Program-made: the position numbers and the translations under genes
The notes under the pieces: generated by a model
Told to the model about the DNA's origin: nothing
The model's database searches: none
The model's input: only the letters and a program-made list of their open reading frames with translations
Part shown: positions 1-9,077 of the stretch, in pieces
Position numbering within the stretch: the first letter of the stretch is position 1
Layout of the letters: each line of letters starts with the position of its first letter
Origin: Lachnospiraceae bacterium
GTDB lineage: Bacteria; Bacillota; Clostridia; Lachnospirales; Lachnospiraceae
Reading direction: 5' to 3'
Length of the DNA: 55,178 nucleotides
Assembly (NCBI GenBank): GCA_016284315.1
Contig: JAEEOO010000045.1
Coordinates: 1 to 55,178, forward strand

Positions 1-2082
1 CAACTCTTCGGTCTTTTCAGCATGATCCTTTAATGCCGTTTTGAACTCTTCGACAAAATCATCAGGCATAAACTCGATCACACGACAAACTATCCATCCA
101 ACAGAGAAAATACTCTTTTTGATATATTCAAGATTTGAAACGATGAATTCTTTATACTTCTCTTCTTTTGTTGTTATCAAAAGCTCTGCAGCCGCATGGA
201 TTCTTGCTTCAAGAGTCCTGTTAGGCTTATGCTCACCGAGTTGATAATCTAAAGTAACAAATCTTCCCTCATGATCATCGGTTACGTCATAAAGCTCTCT
301 TGCGATATCAAAGCACTCTTTTGATAACTCATCGTTAAAGCCCTTCATGGTACGGGATGCGCATGCAAGATGAGCTGCCGCGGTAAGTTCCTTAACAGGA
401 TTATCCTCAGTAAACACAAGTCTCTCATCTTCGTTATCAGGCGTTCCCGGAGTCATATTTACAGCATCTCCAAGGAGCACATACTGACGAAGATTCTTAC
501 AAATGATCTGTTTATAAAGCCTTCCCATGGACTTGTAACCGCCGGTTATCGAAAGAAGTCCGTGCTCAATCTGCTCGAGGATATCATTCTTTCCGTCGGG
601 GCAATGGATCTCCGTAACATGATTAACCTGGTCAACTGTTGTCTCGTCTATATAGGCATCAAACTCTTCAATTGCCAAAGAAAGATGATAAACTTCGGTG
701 GTCTGGGATTCTATGCGAAGATCGAAGTCACCGGCATCATGCCATCCACCGCAATTTAAGCCGCAGATATGTTCTCCGGGCTTGTATTTTGTAAGAGTTG
801 AACTGCCCTGGATAGCACCGTCAAAATGGTTGTAATCCGTAGGTGCCATTCGACCATCATCCATATGGCACAGACCATGCCAAACACGGTACTTCTCGTT
901 AACCCTCATATGGCACATCTGAACTGGTAGGAAATACTCAAGAACAGGTTGCCAAACGCCTCTTTCATAAACATCTTCTGCAATCCTGAAAACATTTGAT
1001 TTAACGTCACCATACTCGATGACATATAATCCGTTTTCTTTTATGTCCGTGAAATCATAAGTCAGGTAATTATAACGAAGGAATTTACCCCATTCTGAGG
1101 CTTCCTTCTTTTCAATTATCTCGGCACCTGATGCTGTTAATCTCTTGAGTATAACAGGCTTAATATCCTTATCCCTTGAATCAAGCTCTATGATAGCCTT
1201 CTTAAGCTCTGCAGGATGAAATCCTATCTGGGATACCTGAATGGTTGCAGGCTTTATCCATGAACTGTCAACATTAGGCCTGATAAAGAGCTTTACAGCG
1301 CCTTTAGTTACGTTCATGGGAATATTACAGCTAATGACAAACCATCCGTTGTTGTGGTTCATCCTTCCGTCATATAATCCGAGGCTTCCAACGCTGCTCT
1401 CAACCGTAAAACTCATCTCCGGGTTTTCGGGAGCTATGGTAACAGCGCGTCCCTCCGCCAAAGGAGCAGCGATAATATCATCCGCCGTAGCGGGATTATA
1501 GCCGTTAACCTTGGAGGTAATGGGCTCCATTTTTACGATATTGTCATCGTTTTCATACAAAGATTTCTTCTTTAATGTGGGACCATTGGGCTGTCTCGAA
1601 AAGATGCCTGTCTTCTTATCTACTATCCATGAACGTCCAAACATCTCTCCCGGAAAAAGTTCCATGTTGAAAGACAACTTTCCATAAAACTCTTCCGGCA
1701 CAGGCTTGCTTAAATTAACAACAACCTCTACGCCATCTTCGTAACCTTTAGCAACAACCTCATATTCAAACTGAAAATCAGGATAAAACAAAGGGTTAAA
1801 GCCCTTTAAATGCTGATTCTCGTCAGGATACTTAAGCATTGTGGTTATAGTATTTTCTTCTTCATCAACATTTCTGCAGAGTTGTTTAGGCAGAGGCTGC
1901 CATTGACCGGGAGTCTGTTCAAAACGTACATCTCCGTTTGCAAGAAGACGCTTATCATTCATGATCAGCGTAATACCGGACTGATGACCGGCAGGATAAA
2001 AATCATCGAAGGCCATAACATCCACGTTACTGCATTTGAAATAGCCTTTATCGTTAAGTTTGAAAAGATTAGTGTCGCTCAT
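1..2082 (-). CDS. Glycoside hydrolase family 9 (cellulase-like), C-terminus outside window
   Basis: An open minus-strand frame begins at ATG 2082, behind a GGAG ribosome site about 10 bases upstream, and runs 694 codons without a stop to the window edge, so the C-terminus is missing. Residues 1 to about 380 look like a long beta-rich N-terminal region that includes an Ig-like cellulase N domain. The catalytic domain then starts with the GH9 signature GGWHDAGDFD; D449 and D452 would be the base aspartates. The catalytic acid glutamate would lie beyond the edge. There is no signal peptide, so the enzyme should act in the cytoplasm on imported beta-glucan oligosaccharides, like the GH5 at 9143-10177. 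Exact substrate (cellodextrin, mixed-linkage glucan or glucosaminide) cannot be told. Confidence 0.85.
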   Translation of the reverse strand, partial: MSDTNLFKLNDKGYFKCSNVDVMAFDDFYPAGHQSGITLIMNDKRLLANGDVRFEQTPGQWQPLPKQLCRNVDEEENTITTMLKYPDENQHLKGFNPLFYPDFQFEYEVVAKGYEDGVEVVVNLSKPVPEEFYGKLSFNMELFPGEMFGRSWIVDKKTGIFSRQPNGPTLKKKSLYENDDNIVKMEPITSKVNGYNPATADDIIAAPLAEGRAVTIAPENPEMSFTVESSVGSLGLYDGRMNHNNGWFVISCNIPMNVTKGAVKLFIRPNVDSSWIKPATIQVSQIGFHPAELKKAIIELDSRDKDIKPVILKRLTASGAEIIEKKEASEWGKFLRYNYLTYDFTDIKENGLYVIEYGDVKSNVFRIAEDVYERGVWQPVLEYFLPVQMCHMRVNEKYRVWHGLCHMDDGRMAPTDYNHFDGAIQGSSTLTKYKPGEHICGLNCGGWHDAGDFDLRIESQTTEVYHLSLAIEEFDAYIDETTVDQVNHVTEIHCPDGKNDILEQIEHGLLSITGGYKSMGRLYKQIICKNLRQYVLLGDAVNMTPGTPDNEDERLVFTEDNPVKELTAAAHLACASRTMKGFNDELSKECFDIARELYDVTDDHEGRFVTLDYQLGEHKPNRTLEARIHAAAELLITTKEEKYKEFIVSNLEYIKKSIFSVGWIVCRVIEFMPDDFVEEFKTALKDHAEKTEEL

Positions 2083-2132
2083 ATTCAAGTCTCCAAAGTT
2101 AAGCCACGGCGTATCTGTAGTACATAAGATAT

Positions 2133-2148
2133 AATGATTCAAATCATT
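2133..2148. promoter_or_regulatory. Palindrome upstream of the GH9 gene
   Basis: The 16 bp sequence AATGATT-CA-AATCATT lies 51-66 bases upstream of the GH9 start codon. It is a perfect palindrome apart from its two central bases, which suits a dimeric regulator site. No strong -35/-10 pair is clear around it, although the 2190-2240 stretch is very AT-rich and contains TATAAT-like words on the minus strand. The operator role is inference. Confidence 0.3.
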
Positions 2149-2243
2149 TATCTTTGAGGAATATATTACAGTATCATAATAAATCACGACCTATGATTAT
2201 TATATATCATTTCACACTAATTTTTATAACAATGTTTCAGAAC

Positions 2244-2529
2244 ACCTCATTTCTTGTTGTTTTAGGATAAATGAGGTAACCCTACTTGTTGCCAATACCT
2301 CATTATAATTGTTTTATGTTGTAATGAGGTGTCCGGACACAGCAAGCGACATCATTTTTCAACTATTTTGCGTGAAATGAGGTATGGAGCGGTTGAAATA
2401 TACCTCATTTCCTGTTAAATTCTTGGAATTGAGGTTTGAAGCACCAGATACTTACATCATAAAACGTAGAAATCTCAGAATAGAGGTAATAAGCTTCAAA
2501 AAAAATCCCCACCTCATCATAAATGAGGT
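2244..2529. repeat. Periodic array of alternating ACCTCATT / AATGAGGT words
   Basis: The gap of about 470 bases between tsf and the GH9 gene carries a regular array. Forward words (ACCTCATT or one- to three-base variants) start at 2244, 2297, 2349, 2402 and 2454. Inverted words (AATGAGGT or variants) start at 2269, 2322, 2375, 2427 and 2479. The module repeats every 52-53 bp, close to five helical turns, with 25-26 bp between the two words of a module. Interiors and linkers are not conserved. Each module can form a hairpin; the second has about 12 paired bases. The same words form the stem of the tsf terminator at 2507-2533. Copies degrade toward tsf. Function is unknown; it may be a multi-site protein-binding array or a chain of RNA hairpins. 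Confidence 0.8.
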
Positions 2530-2533
2530 GGGG
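2498..2533 (-). terminator. Intrinsic terminator of tsf
   Basis: Read on the minus strand, a stem CCCCACCTCAT / ATGAGGTGGGG with a 5-base loop (2507-2533) is followed by an A and a run of eight T residues. It lies 19 bases past the tsf stop and closes the rpsB-tsf unit. Its stem contains the ACCTCAT word of the neighbouring array. Confidence 0.9.
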
Positions 2534-2551
2534 AAAATTATTCCAGTCGAA

Positions 2552-3628
2552 TTAGCCGAGCTGTGCAGCAACTTCTGCAGCGAAGTCCTCGTTCTTCTTC
2601 TCAAGACCTTCACCGGTCTCGAAACGAACGTACTTAGCGATCTTAAGATCAGCTGCTACGCTCTTGAGGTAAGCTTCAACAGTCTGCTTTCCGTCCTCAG
2701 CCTTAACATAGGTCTGGTCAAGGAGGCAGATCTCCTTAAGCTGTTTAGAGATACGTCCATCAACAAGTCCGGTAAAGATCTTGTCCTGCATGTAGGTATC
2801 CTTCTGCTCCATAGCGAACTGTGCAAGAGTTCCGGCTGCTTCCTTTGAAAGGAAGTTGAAGAGGAACTTGTTGTTCTTCTCAGCTTCGTAAGCCTTAACA
2901 TCATCATCGCTCCATGCCTTCTCGTTAAGAGCCTTCTCGATAAGCTTCTGAAGGATGGGCTTAGGAAGAGATGCGGGATCGTTGAGAGCACTGTCGATTG
3001 TGATTTCCTTGATCTTTGCAAGCTCTGCCTCAGAGATATCGTTTCTGCTGATGTAGGTAGGGTTCATAGCAGCAATCTGCATTGCAATGTTGGTAAGAGC
3101 TTCCTTGGTAGCATCGGAATTGGTTCCGTTAGCTGCAACAAGAACACCGATCTTTCCGCCGCCGTGAACATAGCTTGCTACAACATCACCGGAAACCTTC
3201 TGGAATCTTCTGAAAGAAAGCTTCTCACCGATCTGTAATGTCTTCTCGTTAACAACTTCCTGAAGTCCGCCGTCAAGAAGTGCCTGTACGTCTTCGCCGT
3301 TAGCGCCACCGTTTAATCCGGAAGCAAGTGCCTTGTCAGCAATCTCCTGTACAAACGCCTGGAACACTTCGTTCTTAGCAACGAAGTCGGTCTCGGAGTT
3401 AACTTCAGCAACTACTGCAGTATTATCGCAAGAAGCTACTCTTGTGATACCTTCTGCTGCGATTCTGCTTGCTTTCTTCTCTACTTTAGCAGCTCCGCTC
3501 TTTCTGAGCTCTTCTACTGCCTCATCAAAATTTCCGTTAGTCTTGGTAAGTGCCTTCTTGCACTCCATCATACCTGCGCCTGTAGCTTCGCGCAGCTCTT
3601 TTACCATAGATGCGGTAATATCTGCCAT
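2552..3628 (-). CDS. tsf: Elongation factor Ts
   Basis: This 358-residue protein is the guanine-nucleotide exchange factor for EF-Tu. The N-terminal UBA-like domain begins MADITASMVKELREATGAGM, and the EF-Tu contact motif TDFVAKNE is at residues 80-87. Two core domains and the C-terminal helices follow. It is somewhat longer than the E. coli protein (283 residues), as is common in Clostridia. The ATG at 3628 has an AGGAG site at normal spacing. It follows rpsB in the standard rpsB-tsf order, separated by an 81-base gap holding a terminator-like hairpin. Confidence 0.97.
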   Translation of the reverse strand: MADITASMVKELREATGAGMMECKKALTKTNGNFDEAVEELRKSGAAKVEKKASRIAAEGITRVASCDNTAVVAEVNSETDFVAKNEVFQAFVQEIADKALASGLNGGANGEDVQALLDGGLQEVVNEKTLQIGEKLSFRRFQKVSGDVVASYVHGGGKIGVLVAANGTNSDATKEALTNIAMQIAAMNPTYISRNDISEAELAKIKEITIDSALNDPASLPKPILQKLIEKALNEKAWSDDDVKAYEAEKNNKFLFNFLSKEAAGTLAQFAMEQKDTYMQDKIFTGLVDGRISKQLKEICLLDQTYVKAEDGKQTVEAYLKSVAADLKIAKYVRFETGEGLEKKNEDFAAEVAAQLG

Positions 3629-3652
3629 TTTAGTGATCTCCTTATCTTTCTT

Positions 3653-3681
3653 TAAAAAATGGGGAGTTGTTCGCTCCCCAT
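3653..3681 (-). terminator. Terminator-like hairpin between rpsB and tsf
   Basis: On the minus strand an 8 bp stem ATGGGGAG / CTCCCCAT with a 7-base loop is followed by six T residues. It looks like a full intrinsic terminator in the rpsB-tsf gap. It probably works as a partial terminator, lowering tsf relative to rpsB, since no strong separate tsf promoter is evident. Confidence 0.7.
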
Positions 3682-3709
3682 ATGTTGATGTCTTTATTGA
3701 TCTGAAGGA

Positions 3710-4471
3710 TTACTCCTCAGTAGCAACTTCCTCGATGTCGGTAGCCTCTCCGCCTTCTGCGTTAGCATCTGCAGCGGTAAGTGCTTCGTCACCCTGGTTT
3801 GCTTCGATAACAGCGTCAGCCATCTTAGCTACGATAAGCTTTACGGCACGGATAGCGTCATCGTTTCCGGGGATGATGTAATCAAGCTCATCGGGATCAC
3901 AGTTGGTGTCACCAATTCCGATAAGGGTAATTCCAAGTGCTCTTGCTTCCTGAACACAGATGTGCTCCTTCTTAGGATCTACAACGAAGATAGCATCGGG
4001 AATTCTGGTCATATTCTTGATACCGCCGATGTTCTTCTCAAGCTTATCCCACTCCTTCTGAAGTCCTGCAACTTCCTTCTTGGGAAGTACTTCGAAGGTT
4101 CCGTCCTGAGACATCTTCTCGATCTCGTGAAGACGAGCGATTCTGGACTGGATGGTTCTGAAGTTGGTAAGCATACCACCGAGCCATCTCTCGTTTACAT
4201 AGTACATACCGCAACGCTCTGCCTCAGTCTTAACTGCGTCCTGAGCCTGCTTCTTGGTACCAACGAAAAGAATGGTTCCGCCCTGTGCAGCAACCTCACC
4301 GATTGCCTTGTAAGCCTCGTCAACCTTAACAACTGACTTCTGAAGGTCGATGATGTGGATACCGTTTCTCTCGGTGAAGATGTAGGGAGCCATCTTAGGG
4401 TTCCATCTTCTGGTCTGGTGTCCGAAGTGAACACCTGCTTCAAGTAACTGTTTCATAGAAATAACGCTCAT
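3710..4471 (-). CDS. rpsB: Ribosomal protein S2
   Basis: Small-subunit protein S2, 253 residues from ATG 4471. This start was chosen because the protein then begins [20 protein letters not shown], the standard S2 N-terminus, and an AAGGAGG site lies 6 bases upstream. The frame is open 32 codons further up to 4567, but that part has no S2 similarity and lies in the leader. The C-terminus carries an acidic tail of about 25 residues, seen in many Firmicutes. It is the first gene of the rpsB-tsf operon. Confidence 0.97.
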   Translation of the reverse strand: MSVISMKQLLEAGVHFGHQTRRWNPKMAPYIFTERNGIHIIDLQKSVVKVDEAYKAIGEVAAQGGTILFVGTKKQAQDAVKTEAERCGMYYVNERWLGGMLTNFRTIQSRIARLHEIEKMSQDGTFEVLPKKEVAGLQKEWDKLEKNIGGIKNMTRIPDAIFVVDPKKEHICVQEARALGITLIGIGDTNCDPDELDYIIPGNDDAIRAVKLIVAKMADAVIEANQGDEALTAADANAEGGEATDIEEVATEE

Positions 4472-4614
4472 TTTATACCTCCTTAGGTTAAACCGGAGCT
4501 TTCCGCTCCTTGCTTCCGCGAATCCTCTGCCATCGCCCGCGTTAAAGGTGAAAGCACTCTGCACCAAACGGTTTCCCGCACCTAGTACAAATAGATTTCG
4601 CGTGTATTATCACA
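4472..4614 (-). promoter_or_regulatory. rpsB promoter (-10) and about 130-base leader
   Basis: A minus-strand extended -10, TGTGATAAT, lies at 4606-4614, with only a weak -35. Transcription would start near 4599, giving a GC-rich leader of about 130 bases. Just before the ribosome site it contains a small stem GGAGC / GCTCC (4495-4509). S2 leaders often bind S2 for autoregulation; that role here is inference. Confidence 0.4.
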
Positions 4615-4634
4615 ACATTCGAAATTTTAGCATA

Positions 4635-4660
4635 GAAAAACCCCTTGCGCAAGGGGTTTT
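4635..4660 (-). terminator. Terminator of the sensor kinase gene
   Basis: A nearly perfect palindrome AAAACCCCTTG / CAAGGGGTTTT with a 2-base centre is followed on the minus strand by a T run. It lies about 43 bases after the kinase stop codon and just before the rpsB promoter. Its symmetry means it could act in both directions. Confidence 0.85.
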
Positions 4661-4702
4661 CCAAATAAAAGTGTATGATTTTTACATAAATTATCTAAAA
4701 AA

Positions 4703-7700
4703 TCAGCTTCCGGTCTTAAATTCATCAATAATACCCATGATAACGTCGGAATCAATGTCATCCACCGCCTTGCTGAGTTCATCGAATCTCGCCGACAGTT
4801 TTTCAGGAAGCTCGCATTCGGCAAGGAAATCCCTAATGGCTTCCATCTGATCCATGTCAAGATTATCCGCGGCTTCCTTCAGCTTGTCAAGGGCTTCAAG
4901 CAAATCGCTCTCGGCTATCTCCTTCTTCTCGCGGTTCCGCTTATTGAACTCCTCCACGGAAATCGCATCCCAAATCCTTGCAAGGACCATTCTGTACTCA
5001 TCAAGGCACTTCTCGTTTTCTCCGCGGATGTATTCAATCTCGAAGTTCTTTCCGGCCTTTTCAAGTTTCTCCGCCATATTGCCAAGTTCAAGTGCACCAA
5101 TCTGTCTTGAACTGCTCTTAAGGGCATGGACCTTGATGGTGTAATCCTCCCAATCCTCTGCGTTGTAAGCCCTCATGATTTCTTCAATCTTGGTGTCTCC
5201 TGCTTTCTGATATTCCCTGACAACTTTATCATATAGAGCTGCGGAACCAAGCGTTGCGATTGCCTTCTCAGTGTTAAGGAAGCTGAACTTTACGGAAGGA
5301 TCGTTTGCCGCATCTGTCTCGGAATTCTGTGAATCTGCACCTCGATTGAAGTCTTCTTCACGCTTTTTAAGTTTTTCCTTGGGAAGCCAGTAGCTTATCT
5401 TTTGGATAATGTCTCTTACATCGATGGGTTTTGAAACAAAGTCGTTCATACCCTCCGCAATAAACATTTCCTTTACGCCCTGCACTACATTTGCGGTGAG
5501 GGCTATGATAGGCGTATTAATTGCCTTCGGAATTGTCTGGCGAATAATATGGGTACACTCAACGCCGTCCATCTCAGGCATCATGTGATCCATGAAGATG
5601 ATATCAAAATCTTCTTTCTTGATCTTTTCAATAGCTTCTTTACCGCTTGTTGCTCCAAAGGTCTGAGCCCTTAAAGGCTGCAACAATCCTTCCGCAATAG
5701 TTATATTGATCGCGTTATCATCCACAATAAGGATCTTTGCATCAGGACAGATGAAATCAACGGAGAAGTTCTTTGATACTCTCTCCACCCTCTTATTCTC
5801 ATAATCTCCGTTAAATATCTTAACAAGAGTAAGAGTGGATTGAGGTCTTCTGTAGACAACAATATTGTCAAACTCTGGTATGTACGAAGAATCATACTCT
5901 TCCAGCGTTACGCCGGTAAGCTGTGGATTCTCCCTAAGAATATCCTTAAGACCCCTGGCAAATCCCTTTCTTTCAAAAAGAATAAAATCCTTCTTTCCGG
6001 AAGGCTTGTATTCATCGGCTTTATTAATGACTTTTGCTTCGACTCCAAGCCTTGCCATATCAGCCACAAACAGCTCGTTAACCTTCGGATTGTCGCTTAT
6101 TCCGAAGCACATAATGTTTTCGGCATCCTTAACAACAAGTTCTCTTGTGGGATCAAGAACTTTCTGAGGAATTGAGAAATAGAAGTCCGATCCTACGCCA
6201 TATTCACTGGTAACACCAATGGTTCCTTCCATGGCCTCAACAAGCCTCTTGGATATCGCAAGCCCAAGGCCTGTTCCTTCAACAGATCTGTTTCTCTTTG
6301 AATCCACCTGTTGGAAGCTTTCAAACAGCTTATTCAGGTCTTCTTGTTTGATACCGTGTCCCGTGTCTCTCACATGATAAGTCATCATGATATGATCATC
6401 ATTTATCTTCTCACCGGAAACATAAATTCCAACAACTCCGGCATCTGTGAACTTGATGGCATTATTTGCAAGATTGATAAGGATCTGACGGATTCTCATT
6501 GAATCTCCCAGCAGTGCATGTGGAATGCTCGTATCCGCAACGCTGAGAAGTTCAATAGGCTTTTCACCGATCCTGTTGATAAGGATATTGGCTATATCAT
6601 TAAGTTCAGACAGTGGCTCATATCTGTCGGGAAGTATCTCCATCTTTCCGGCCTCGATCTTGGAAAAATCAAGGATATCGTTAATGATGTTAAGGAGATT
6701 CTTACCGGAGGACTGGATCTGCGCAATATAATCCGCAACCTTATCAGGCAGTTCCTCTCTCAAAGAAAGTTCAGCCATTCCGATAACCGCATTCATAGGA
6801 GTACGGATCTCATGGGACATGTTGGCAAGGAAATCCGACTTCATCCTTGCAGCTTTCTCAAGTTCTTCATTTGCCTCACGCATAGCGCTGAGTTTCAGCA
6901 AAAGGTCCGTAGTATCGTGAAGGATATAGATCGTACCAAGATAAGCATCCTTGTCCTTTAATTCAATCTTCTTAGTATCATAATAGATTTCTTTGTCATC
7001 ATTGCCTATGACAAGGACTTCGATGCCCTCAACTTCTATCCTGTTTTCAAGCCATGCATCAAGAATGCTCTTATGCTTAAAATTCTCGATCAGCTCATCG
7101 TTAAGTACAACTTTAAGCACCTTGTTCATAACAAGGATATTATCAAATTCATCATAGAGAATAAAGCCGTCATTCATTTCATTTGCAAAATGAGACAGCG
7201 ACCAGGTCTTGAGTTTTCTGACGGAATAAAATACGGAAATATAAAGATATACAACAATGACCGGTGTCATAAAAAGGCAAGGGATCCACACCGGCCAGTT
7301 TTTCCTCTGAATAATAAATTCTATAAGTGCGTAAGAGCCCTCGATCAATATGATAACAAAAAACCTGTTACGGTAGATCTTGGGTGAATAGAATATGGCG
7401 AGAACAGAGGTAAGGATAATGATAACGGTAATATCAAAGAGAATTCCCCTAAATGCTCCAAAGCCCCAGAAAGCACTGTTGTTCTCAGTCTTCTCAGCAA
7501 CCCACCATGAAGCGCCGAAAATAACACGTTTTGAGAACCGGATGATATCTGTATGGGAGAAGTAATTGCTCAGGATCATGTAGTTCTCATAAAGAGTTAA
7601 AACAGCTGTCGGGATGATAGCAAGCCTAAATTTCTTGTTTTTTGCAAGCTGAATGATCATCAATACGGAACTGAAATAGTACCATACATGGATCAAATAA

Positions 7701-7891
7701 TAGGCAGACATAACTCTTCTTACAACTGCGATGCCCTTACTCCCGGTAAGTATCACACAAATGATATCACCGATAAAAAGACATGCCGTCATCACAAGGA
7801 GACCGTAATTTCTTCTTTTGTCCCTAACGCCAAGTACAAAACAAACCAGTGCTATAAACGCACATATCGAAAACACTACTGTCAATGCCAT
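4703..7891 (-). CDS. Hybrid sensor histidine kinase with receiver and HPt domains
   Basis: This 1062-residue protein is a complete phosphorelay in one chain. Residues 1-225 hold about seven membrane helices (7TM-type sensor), followed by a PAS-like region (235-335). HisKA carries the phosphorylated H360 in the H-box MSHEIRTPMN. The ATPase domain shows the N-box near N477, the G1 box DTGHG (509-513) and the G2 box GTGLGLA (539-545). A degenerate receiver-like stretch spans about 590-690. A true receiver has D768 and K821, and an HPt domain has H922 in HALKSSSRQIG. A further acidic helical tail follows. The gene lies 26 bases after a TRAP-type binding lipoprotein and shares its promoter, so the lipoprotein probably presents a ligand to the membrane sensor. 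No output regulator is adjacent. Confidence 0.93.
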   Translation of the reverse strand: MALTVVFSICAFIALVCFVLGVRDKRRNYGLLVMTACLFIGDIICVILTGSKGIAVVRRVMSAYYLIHVWYYFSSVLMIIQLAKNKKFRLAIIPTAVLTLYENYMILSNYFSHTDIIRFSKRVIFGASWWVAEKTENNSAFWGFGAFRGILFDITVIIILTSVLAIFYSPKIYRNRFFVIILIEGSYALIEFIIQRKNWPVWIPCLFMTPVIVVYLYISVFYSVRKLKTWSLSHFANEMNDGFILYDEFDNILVMNKVLKVVLNDELIENFKHKSILDAWLENRIEVEGIEVLVIGNDDKEIYYDTKKIELKDKDAYLGTIYILHDTTDLLLKLSAMREANEELEKAARMKSDFLANMSHEIRTPMNAVIGMAELSLREELPDKVADYIAQIQSSGKNLLNIINDILDFSKIEAGKMEILPDRYEPLSELNDIANILINRIGEKPIELLSVADTSIPHALLGDSMRIRQILINLANNAIKFTDAGVVGIYVSGEKINDDHIMMTYHVRDTGHGIKQEDLNKLFESFQQVDSKRNRSVEGTGLGLAISKRLVEAMEGTIGVTSEYGVGSDFYFSIPQKVLDPTRELVVKDAENIMCFGISDNPKVNELFVADMARLGVEAKVINKADEYKPSGKKDFILFERKGFARGLKDILRENPQLTGVTLEEYDSSYIPEFDNIVVYRRPQSTLTLVKIFNGDYENKRVERVSKNFSVDFICPDAKILIVDDNAINITIAEGLLQPLRAQTFGATSGKEAIEKIKKEDFDIIFMDHMMPEMDGVECTHIIRQTIPKAINTPIIALTANVVQGVKEMFIAEGMNDFVSKPIDVRDIIQKISYWLPKEKLKKREEDFNRGADSQNSETDAANDPSVKFSFLNTEKAIATLGSAALYDKVVREYQKAGDTKIEEIMRAYNAEDWEDYTIKVHALKSSSRQIGALELGNMAEKLEKAGKNFEIEYIRGENEKCLDEYRMVLARIWDAISVEEFNKRNREKKEIAESDLLEALDKLKEAADNLDMDQMEAIRDFLAECELPEKLSARFDELSKAVDDIDSDVIMGIIDEFKTGS

Positions 7892-7917
7892 ATCTGCCGT
7901 TTCCTCTTCCTGAAAGA

Positions 7918-8907
7918 TTATCTTATAAGGTTAAGTAAATCTGCATCATAGGAACCAATAAAGTAATCAACTACCGATTTTGTGGCTGTTCTGAAACTGT
8001 AGAGATTGGGGCGTGTAATAGTCATGCCCTCTTCTTCCAGCTTGTCTATATATTCTTCTGTCTGAGAAGAAATAAGTTCTCTGTCTTTTTCTTCCGCATG
8101 TTTTGCAGCAGTAAGAAGGATTTCCTGATCGTCAGGATTTAATCTGTCCCAAATGTCCTGTCTGATAACAAAAAGCATGACGTCATAGCTGTGATTTGTA
8201 ATGGCAAGATTGCTCTGCACCTCATAAAGCTTATTGTTGTAGATAACAGGAATGGGGTTTTCCTGAGCATCAAAGGTTCCGTCCTTAAGCGCATCATAAA
8301 GCTCATTGAAGGGAAGGATCTTTGGCTCTGCGCCAAGAACAAGCATGGTCTGCATAACGATCCTGTTCTCGGGAGTACGGATAACAATTCCGTCCATATC
8401 TTCAACCTTGTTGATGGGACCGATCTTATCCGAGGTAGTCACACATCTGAAACCATTGTCATAATGACTGAGAACCTTGATATTGGATTCATAGAGCTGC
8501 TCTTCCGCTTTAGTTTCAACCTCTCCATCAACAAAAGTCCATGCATCTTCAAAATTATCAAACAAAAAAGGAAATGCCGAGATACCCACATTAGGATCGT
8601 AATTTGCAAAGTTTCCGGCGCTGGATGCAGTTATATCAACAGCACCGTTAACAACACCTTTTATAAGCTCGGAGTCCGAGCCGAGTTCGCCGTCGGGATA
8701 AATCTCAATGATGATCCTTCCGCCGGTCTCGCGCTCTACCTCTTCTTTAAAAAGTTCGGTTGCGATAACCCTTGGATCTGAAGCCGAAGTGGAAAAACCT
8801 GCTTTTAATGTTATGGTATCAATCGTACCACTATCCTTGCCGCAGGCACACACAGTAGCCGTCATACAAACCACAAGCAATAACGATAAGACCTTTCTGA
8901 GTTTCAT
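7918..8907 (-). CDS. TRAP-type (DctP family) solute-binding lipoprotein
   Basis: This 329-residue protein is an extracytoplasmic ligand binder of the DctP family. The start at ATG 8907 gives a short signal peptide (MKLRKVLSLLLVVC) ending in the lipobox VCAC, with lipidated C22, and has a GGGGAGG site 9 bases upstream. The open frame extends 9 codons further up, but those codons cover that site. The DctP core is recognisable, including the FPFLFDNFEDAW segment and the RTPENRI segment, whose arginine usually binds the ligand carboxylate. No TRAP permease genes (DctQ/DctM) lie nearby. The partner is the hybrid kinase downstream, so a sensory rather than transport role is likely. The ligand is unknown but probably an organic acid. 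Confidence 0.9.
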   Translation of the reverse strand: MKLRKVLSLLLVVCMTATVCACGKDSGTIDTITLKAGFSTSASDPRVIATELFKEEVERETGGRIIIEIYPDGELGSDSELIKGVVNGAVDITASSAGNFANYDPNVGISAFPFLFDNFEDAWTFVDGEVETKAEEQLYESNIKVLSHYDNGFRCVTTSDKIGPINKVEDMDGIVIRTPENRIVMQTMLVLGAEPKILPFNELYDALKDGTFDAQENPIPVIYNNKLYEVQSNLAITNHSYDVMLFVIRQDIWDRLNPDDQEILLTAAKHAEEKDRELISSQTEEYIDKLEEEGMTITRPNLYSFRTATKSVVDYFIGSYDADLLNLIR

Positions 8908-8984
8908 AGAGTCTGCCTCCCCAAAACAATACACCTTAAAAGCTGTTAGTACATAACAAATAGAATCGATAAATTATTTTTATC

Positions 8985-9014
8985 ATTATAGCACAGACAA
9001 AGTTTGTTTTTCAA
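8985..9014 (-). promoter_or_regulatory. Promoter of the binding lipoprotein-kinase operon
   Basis: The minus strand reads TTGAAA, an 18-base spacer ending TGTGC, then TATAAT. This is a strong sigma-A type promoter, about 78 bases upstream of the lipoprotein start codon. Confidence 0.75.
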
Positions 9015-9077
9015 AGAATAATGTGAATATATCTCAAGTTTTCAGACAAAAATTACTTTTTCTCATTTCAAGCTAAA

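Noticed and set aside
2244-2487. CRISPR array
   Set aside because: The spacing looks regular, but only 8-9 bases of each unit are conserved, orientation alternates and there are no cas genes; a CRISPR repeat would be identical over 23 or more bases.
4472-4567. Longer S2 protein starting at 4567
   Set aside because: The extra 32 residues do not match S2, and the AAGGAGG site lies directly before ATG 4471.
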